Source: Megaleporinus macrocephalus
Lineage: Eukaryota; Chordata; Actinopteri; Characiformes; Anostomidae
Length of the DNA: 64,000 nucleotides
Direction of reading: 5' to 3'
Assembly: GCA_021613375.1 (NCBI GenBank)
Contig: CM038726.1
Span: forward strand, 9,188,253 to 9,252,252
Made by a program: the position numbers and the translations under genes. Of this stretch, positions 58,060-64,000 are shown piece after piece. The notes beneath the pieces are model-generated. The model made no database searches. It was given only the letters and a program-made list of their open reading frames with translations, and was not told the origin of the DNA. Numbering within the stretch: the first letter of the stretch is position 1; every line of letters begins with the position of its first letter.

Positions 58060-58285
58060 CTGTCAAGAGAATAATATGAAGTGAATGTTTCATGTATGGA
58101 ATCATAAGTGAATTATTAGATGTAAATATCAGTAAAGCTGGAGATTTAACAACACAGTGAATGTAGAAAACACTGCACTGTTTGTAGAGTTTATTTTCTT
58201 TATGAGGATCTAATACAGACTGAACCTCATATTTCATATTTTTATTTCAGTCATTTTAATTTTATTTACAGTAATTTTATCTGTG

Positions 58286-58364
58286 TCCTCTCTGTCTGTC
58301 TGATTCTCTCTCTGTCTGTCTGTATCTCTGTTTGTCTGATTCTCTCTGTCTGTCTGATTCTCTC

Positions 58365-58395
<31 letters not shown>
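58286..58395. repeat. (TCTG)n microsatellite, first minus copy
   Basis: Interrupted TCTGTCTG tract; complement of the (CAGA)n at 50766-50880. Confidence 0.92.
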
Positions 58396-58845
58396 TTGAT
58401 GACAGATCAGATTAAATGACCTCACACACATCACCAGAGATACATCATTACATTACCAGTACAAACCACTAGAAGTTCTTCTCTGTGCTGACTGAACTTC
58501 ACTCTCTCACACAGGAGACGAGTAACTTAACCATTCAGCCAAACAACCAATCACAAAACACACACAGCACAACTCACACTCTACTCCATCCACTAAACTA
58601 CCAGCCTGTTCCTCCAAGAAACTCAGAGAGAAGATTAAAGTGAGCAGATTTCTGAGTATAAACTGGAGACAGTGTGAGATTTTCACTCACTGCTTTTTAG
58701 AGTTACAGTCATTCAGTAAAAGAGTCTCAGATATAACTGAGTCTATCAGTTTCAGCAGTGATGAGTCAGAAATACATTCACCAGAAACCTTTCAGTGTTT
58801 AAATGAGCCCATAATTTATAATCATATGACATACATTATCTGCTA

Positions 58846-59632
58846 GAACTCACCTAGAAAACACAGGTACAACTCTGCTAGAACGGTGCTAGAACTAATT
58901 TGGAACACAGCTAGAACATTGGTAGAACTCGGTTACAACTGTTAAAACTCAGCTAGGACACAGCTAGAACTTGGGTAGAACTCAGGTAGAACTTAGCTAG
59001 AGCACTGCTAGAACTCTGCTAAAACTCAGCTAGAAGTCTGTTAAAACTCTGGAAGAACTCGAAGTCAGCTAGAACTTGGCTAGAACTTGGCTAGAACTTG
59101 GCTAGGACTGCTAGAACTCAGCTGGAACTCAGCTAGAACTCAGCTAGAACTGTATAAAAGGTCTGCGAGAACTTAGTAAGAATTCTGCTGGAACTCTTTT
59201 AAACTTTGCTAGAACTCAGTTAGAACCCTGCTAGAAATCGGTTAGAACTGTGTTAAAAAAGTCTGCTAGAACTCAAGCAGAACTCGGTTAGAATGCTGTT
59301 AAGACTCTGCTAGAACCCGGCTAGAACTCTGCTAGGACTTTGCTAGAACTCAGCTAGAAGTCAGCTAGAACTCTGCTAGAACTCGGTTAGGACTGCTAGA
59401 ACTCTGTTAAAACTTGGCTAGAACTTGGTTAGAACACTGCTAAAACTCTGCTAAGACTCAGTTAGAACTCTGCTAGAACTCTGTTAAAATTGCTAGAATT
59501 CAGTTAAAACTCTGCTAGAACTCAAAACACTGACAGTACTTTACAAAGATGGCTAAGATTGGGCTAAGACTCGGCTAGAATGTGTCTAGAACTTAGCTAG
59601 AACTGCTAGAACTCTGCCTAACAGAGTCCAGA
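58846..59632. repeat. 11-bp CTAG satellite, first minus copy
   Basis: 'gctagaactcg' and 'gttaaaactct' variants in an about 790-bp uninterrupted array. It contains a diverged version of the marker string 'gctagaagtctgttaaaact' used by the higher-order repeat at 61.4-63.9 kb. Confidence 0.92.
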
Positions 59633-59874
59633 CTGCTTTTATGTGTTGTGTGTGTTTCTCATCAGTGAACTTCACTGTCTCTACATTTCTGCAGTGCAGT
59701 GGGATTATGTACAGGTGCATTGTGGGAAGGAAGGAGGGAGATGGAGATCAATAACCTTCATTCTGTGATCAGAGACTTTGTTCATCACATGATCATTAAA
59801 TAAAACTGTTATTTTAAAATGTGGTGTATGTGAGTATCAGCTGTCAGTAGGAGGAGGAAATATCATTTACTTAC

Positions 59875-59885
59875 CCAGAAATCAG
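59875..59885 (-). CDS. 11-nt micro-exon of minus-strand paralogue
   Basis: On the minus strand, TTGTTTAAACAG|CTGATTTCTGG|GTAAGT. It takes phase 1 to phase 0 (D F W after a split codon). Position matches the 8-nt exon 42080-42087. Confidence 0.45.
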
Positions 59886-60310
59886 CTGTTTAAACAACAG
59901 AAAGAGACAATGTTAGATAAAAACATCCACAACATCATTTACAATTAGAAAAGTTCAGAATCTCTTTATCTCCTTATCAGAAATCTCCTTTTCTCATCTG
60001 TACTGTCCTTTTTCATCCTTCACTACTGAACTGTCACTCAATGCTTTCAGTACAGCTTCATGAAGATGTTCAGCTAAACAGTTAAAGTGTAAACCTACAG
60101 CAGAAACTCAACACTTACAGAAATAACTGATAACAATTTACAGTAAAGTTCATTAATAAACTAGTAATTATTCAGTAACAGTTTATTAATTAATATATTA
60201 AACATTAATAATGAATTATGTATTAAACTTTGTTAATAATGAATGAAGATAAAAAGTGTGTGTGAGGTATCAGTGTTATTAATGTTGTCTCGGTATCAGT
60301 GTATAGATCA

Positions 60311-60333
60311 GTGTGTGTGTGTGTGTATGTGTT

Positions 60334-60397
<64 letters not shown>

Positions 60398-60401
60398 TGT
60401 A

Positions 60402-60449
<48 letters not shown>

Positions 60450-60491
60450 TGGTGTGTGTGTGTGTGTGTGTGTGGTGTGTGTGTGTGTGTG
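60311..60491. repeat. (GT)n microsatellite, second minus copy
   Basis: About 180 bp with TTTGTG, TATG and GGTG interruptions. Cys/Val-rich open frames over it are artefacts. Confidence 0.97.
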
Positions 60492-60561
60492 AATGAGGTA
60501 ACAGTGTTATTAATGGTGTGTATAGGTGTGAAGATCAGATTTATGACTAATTTATACTCAC

Positions 60562-60577
60562 GTCTCAGTTTTCGCTC
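60562..60577 (-). CDS. 16-nt micro-exon of second minus copy
   Basis: On the minus strand, CTCTTCACAG|GAGCGAAAACTGAGAC|GTGAGTATA. It reads ERKLR plus one base, in the same phase as the 28-nt paralogues (12 nt shorter). Splice sites are intact. Confidence 0.5.
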
Positions 60578-60815
60578 CTGTGAAGAGAATAATATGAAGT
60601 GAATGTTTCATGTATGGAATCATAAGTGAATTATTAGATGTAAATATCAGTAAAGCTGGAGATTTAACAACACAGTGAATGTAGAAAACACTGCACTGTT
60701 TGTAGAGTTTCTTTTCTTTATGAGGATCTGATACAGACTAAACCTCATATTTCAGATTTTTATTTCAGTCATTTTAATTTTATTTACTGTAATTTTACAG
60801 TGTCCTCTCTGTCCC

Positions 60816-60850
<35 letters not shown>

Positions 60851-61290
60851 TTGATGACAGAACAGATTAAATGACCTCACACACATCACCAGAGAGACAC
60901 CATTACATTACCAGTACAAACCACTAGAAGTTCTTCTCTGTGCTGACTGAACTTCACTCTCTCACACAGGAGACGAGTAACTTAACCATTCAGCCAAACA
61001 ACCAATCACAAAACACACACAGCACAACTCACACTCTACTCCATCCACTAAACTACCAGCCTGTTCCTCCAAGAAACTCAGAGAGAAGATTAAAGTGAGC
61101 AGATTTCTGAGTATAAACTGGAGACAGTGTGAGATTTTCACTCACTGCTTTTTAGAGTTACAGTCATTCAGTAAAAGAGTCTCAGATATAACTGAGTCTA
61201 CCAGTTTCAGCAGTGATGAGTCAGAAATACATTCACCAGAAACCTTTCAGTGTTTAAATGACCCCATAATTTATAATCATATGACATACA

Positions 61291-64000
61291 TTATCTGCTA
61301 GAACTCGCCTAGAACTCATCTAGAACCCGGCTAGAACTCAATGAGAACATGCCTAGAACATTTGCAGAACTCGGGTACAACTGCTAGAACTCGGCTAGGA
61401 CACTGCTAGAACTCGGGTAGAACTCAGGGAGAGCTCTGCTAGAGCACTGCTAGAACTTTACTAAAACTCGGATAGAAGTCTGTTAAAACTCTGCTAGAAC
61501 TGTTAAAACTCTGCTAGAACTCTGCTAAGACTCTGTTAGAACTCTGCTAGAACTCTGCTTGAACTCTGTTAAAACTCTTCTAAAACTCGGTTAGAACTGT
61601 GTAAAAAGTCTGCTAGAACTTAGCTGGAACGCTGCTAAAACTCTGCTAGAACCAGACTAGAACTCTGCTAGGACTCTGCTAGAACTCAGGCAGAACTTGG
61701 CTAGAATGCTGTTAAAACTCTGCTAGACCTGGCTAGAACTCTGTTAAAACCCTGCTACAACTTGGTTAGAACTCTTCTACAACTGTGTCAAAAGTCTTCT
61801 AGAATTCTGCTAGAACTTGGCTAGAACTCAGCTAGAACTCAGCTAGAACTCAGCTAGAACTCGGCTAGAACTCGGCTAGAACTCTGATAAGCTCAGCTAG
61901 AAGTCGGCTAGAACTCGGCTAGAACTCTGATAAGCTCAGCTAGAAGTCGGCTAGAACTCGGCTAGAACTCGGCTAGGACTGCTAGAAATCTGATAGAACT
62001 TGGATAAAACTTGGTTAGAACACTGCTAGAACTCTGCTAAGACTCGGTTAGAATTCAGTTAGAACTCTACTAGAACTTTGTTAAAACTCAGCTTGAACCC
62101 GACTAGAACTCTGCTAGAACTTGACTTAGACTGAAAGAACTCAGCTAGAACTCTGTTAAAACTGCTAGAACTCGGGTAGAACTCAGGGAGAGCTCTGCTA
62201 GAGCACTGCTAGAACTTTACTAAAACTCGGATAGAAGTCTGTTAAAACTCTGCAAGAACTTGAAGTCGGCTAGAACTTGGCTAGAACTTGGCTAGGACTG
62301 CTAGAACTCTGCTAGAACTCAGCTAGAACTCTGTTAAAACTGCTAGAACTGTTAAAACTCTGCTAGAACTCTGCTAAGACTCTGTTAGAACTCTGCTAGA
62401 ACTCTGCTTGAACTCTGTTAAAACTCTTCTAAAACTCGGTTAGAACTGTGTAAAAAGTCTGCTAGAACTTAGCTGGAACGCTGCTAAAACTCTGCTAGAA
62501 CCAGACTAGAACTCTGCTAGGACTCTGCTAGAACTCAGGCAGAACTCGGCTAGAATGCTGTTAAAACTCTGCTAGACCTGGCTAGAACTCTGTTAAAACC
62601 CTGCTACAACTTGGTTAGAACTCTTCTACAACTGTGTCAAAAGTCTTCTAGAATTCTGCTAGAACTTGGCTAGAACTCAGCTAGAACTCAGCTAGAACTC
62701 AGCTAGAACTCGGCTAGAACTCGGCTAGAACTCTGATAAGCTCAGCTAGAAGTCGGCTAGAACTCGGCTAGAACTCTGATAAGCTCAGCTAGAAGTCGGC
62801 TAGAACTCGGCTAGAACTCGGCTAGGACTGCTAGAAATCTGATAGAACTTGGATAAAACTTGGTTAGAACACTGCTAGAACTCTGCTAAGACTCGGTTAG
62901 AATTCAGTTAGAACTCTACTAGAACTTTGTTAAAACTCAGCTTGAACCCGACTAGAACTCTGCTAGAACTTGACTTAGACTGAAAGAACTCAGCTAGAAC
63001 TCTGTTAAAACTGCTAGAACTCGGGTAGAACTCAGGGAGAGCTCTGCTAGAGCACTGCTAGAACTTTACTAAAACTCGGATAGAAGTCTGTTAAAACTCT
63101 GCAAGAACTTGAAGTCGGCTAGAACTTGGCTAGAACTTGGCAAGGACTGCTAGAACTCTGCTAGAACTCAGCTAGAACTCTGTTAAAACTCTGCTAGAAC
63201 TGTTAAAACTCTGCTAGAACTCTGCTAAGACTCTGTTAGAACTCTGCTAGAACTCTGCTTGAACTCTGTTAAAACTCTTCTAAAACTCGGTTAGAACTGT
63301 GTAAAAAGTCTGCTAGAACTTAGCTGGAACGCTGCTAAAACTCTGCTAGAACCAGGCTAGAACTCTGCTAGGACTCTGCTAGAACTCAGGCAGAACTCGG
63401 CTAGAATGCTGTTAAAACTCTGCTAGACCTGGCTAGAACTCTGTTAAAACCCTGCTACAACTTGGTTAGAACTCTGCTACAACTGTGTCAAAAGTCTTCT
63501 AGAATTCTGCTAGAACTTGGCTAGAACTCAGCTAGAACTCAGCTAGAACTCGGCTAGAACTCGGCTAGAACTCTGATAAGCTCAGCTAGAAGTCGGCTAG
63601 AACTCGGCTAGAACTCGGCTAGAACTCTGATAAGCTCAGCTAGAAGTCGCCTAGAACTCGGCTAGAACTCGGCTAGAACTCGGCTAGGACTGCAAGAAAT
63701 CTGATAGAACTTGGATAGAACTTGGTTAGAACACTGCTAGAACTCTGCTAAGACTCGGTTAGAATTCAGTTAGAACTCTACTAGAACTTTGTTAAAACTC
63801 AGCTTGAACCCGACTAGAACTCTGCTAGAACTTGACTTAGACTGAAAGAACTCAGCTAGAACTCTGTTAAAACTGCTAGAACTCTGTTAAAATTCTGCTA
63901 GAAATCTCTGTCTGCTAGAACTCAGGCAGAACTAAGCTAGAACACTGTTAAAACTCTGCTAAAATCAGGCTAGAAGTCTGCTAGGACTCTGTTAAAACTC
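61291..64000. repeat. 11-bp CTAG satellite with about 850-bp higher-order repeat
   Basis: More than 240 units of 'gctagaactcg' type. The string 'gagctctgct' recurs at 61431, 62190 and 63039, and 'gttaaaactctgctagaact' at 61502, 62351 and 63202. That gives a period of 849-851 bp, with about 90 bp missing from the first copy. The higher-order copies are far more alike than the 11-mers within them, so amplification was recent. The array continues beyond the window. Confidence 0.95.

Larger units (their letters stand above)
57890..60245 (-). repeat. Inverted partial duplicate of the Ig gene introns and micro-exons
   Basis: This segment is the complement of parts of 41700-42360 and 49736-51130 of the plus copy, with the CTAG satellite between, but without the 7-kb palindrome. 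It stops at 60245, before the Ig V exon would be reached, and a second partial copy begins at about 60290. Confidence 0.85.
60290..64000 (-). repeat. Second inverted partial duplicate (tandem to the first)
   Basis: Repeats the layout of 57890-59632: (GT)n, micro-exon, (TCTG)n, intron, CTAG satellite. The intron stretch 60890-61290 is nearly identical to 58430-58846. The satellite is much longer and runs off the window. Confidence 0.85.

Noticed and set aside
60299..60602. Cys/Val-rich frames
   Set aside because: Pure (GT)n translation.
61291..64000. CRISPR-like array
   Set aside because: The units are contiguous 11-mers without unique spacers, in a vertebrate genome.
61291..64000. Array of heat-shock or steroid-receptor binding sites (GAAC-type motifs)
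   Set aside because: AGAAC recurs, but the inverted half-sites needed are not regularly present; a match by repetition only.

Overview
The window is about 64 kb of AT-rich, repeat-dense vertebrate DNA. It is almost certainly from a ray-finned fish. The evidence is L1-, Rex1/CR1- and RTE-type LINE pieces, Tc1, hAT and Merlin DNA transposons, a teleost-type butyrophilin-like Ig V exon and a ccdc106-like gene. An otophysan (characin or catfish relative) is my guess from the repeat types, not something shown here. There are no bacterial operons, CRISPR arrays, phage genes or convincing tRNA/rRNA genes. No complete intact protein-coding gene lies inside the window.

1-31 kb is a graveyard of gene pieces and transposons. 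It holds a C-terminal exon at the left edge, a Merlin transposase remnant (minus), a three-exon ccdc106-like pseudogene (5.8-7.0 kb), a possible small gene start with a CpG-rich leader (14.0-15.8 kb), a broken BED-finger hAT transposon (16-18.4 kb) and a CpG-rich 5' exon (19.4-19.7 kb). A zinc-finger remnant and a Rex1/CR1-like reverse transcriptase follow, both minus (21.8-23 kb), then a Tc1 remnant (26 kb) and a second hAT remnant (26.4-27.3 kb, minus). A block at 20.45-21.74 kb is repeated in direct orientation at 27.3-31.0 kb, each copy ending in the same hydrophobic exon-like ORF on the minus strand.

31-40.3 kb is a GT-rich minisatellite split by a 1.3 kb non-autonomous DNA element, then an L1-type retrotransposon (33.3-38.3 kb) with a nearly intact ORF1 and a heavily broken ORF2, then a much older L1/Tx1-type LINE ruin (38.3-40.3 kb).

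40.4-64 kb is the most interesting part. A butyrophilin-like Ig V gene starts at 40.4 kb on the plus strand and continues through candidate micro-exons of 8, 28 and 14 nt. Two partial paralogues lie on the minus strand (56.6-60.25 kb and 60.3 kb onward), so the locus is a tail-to-tail inverted duplication whose middle is lost in a 1,000-N gap. Micro-exon lengths differ between paralogues only by multiples of 3 and the phases chain correctly. The introns carry large tandem arrays. One is a 42-bp minisatellite (about 85 units) starting exactly at a 5' splice site and copying it in nearly every unit. Another is an 11-bp CTAG-rich satellite with an about 850-bp higher-order repeat. A 7-kb palindrome with essentially no spacer (42.6-49.6 kb) sits inside the satellite of the plus copy only. 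This palindrome and the splice-site-bearing minisatellite are my best candidates for something undescribed.
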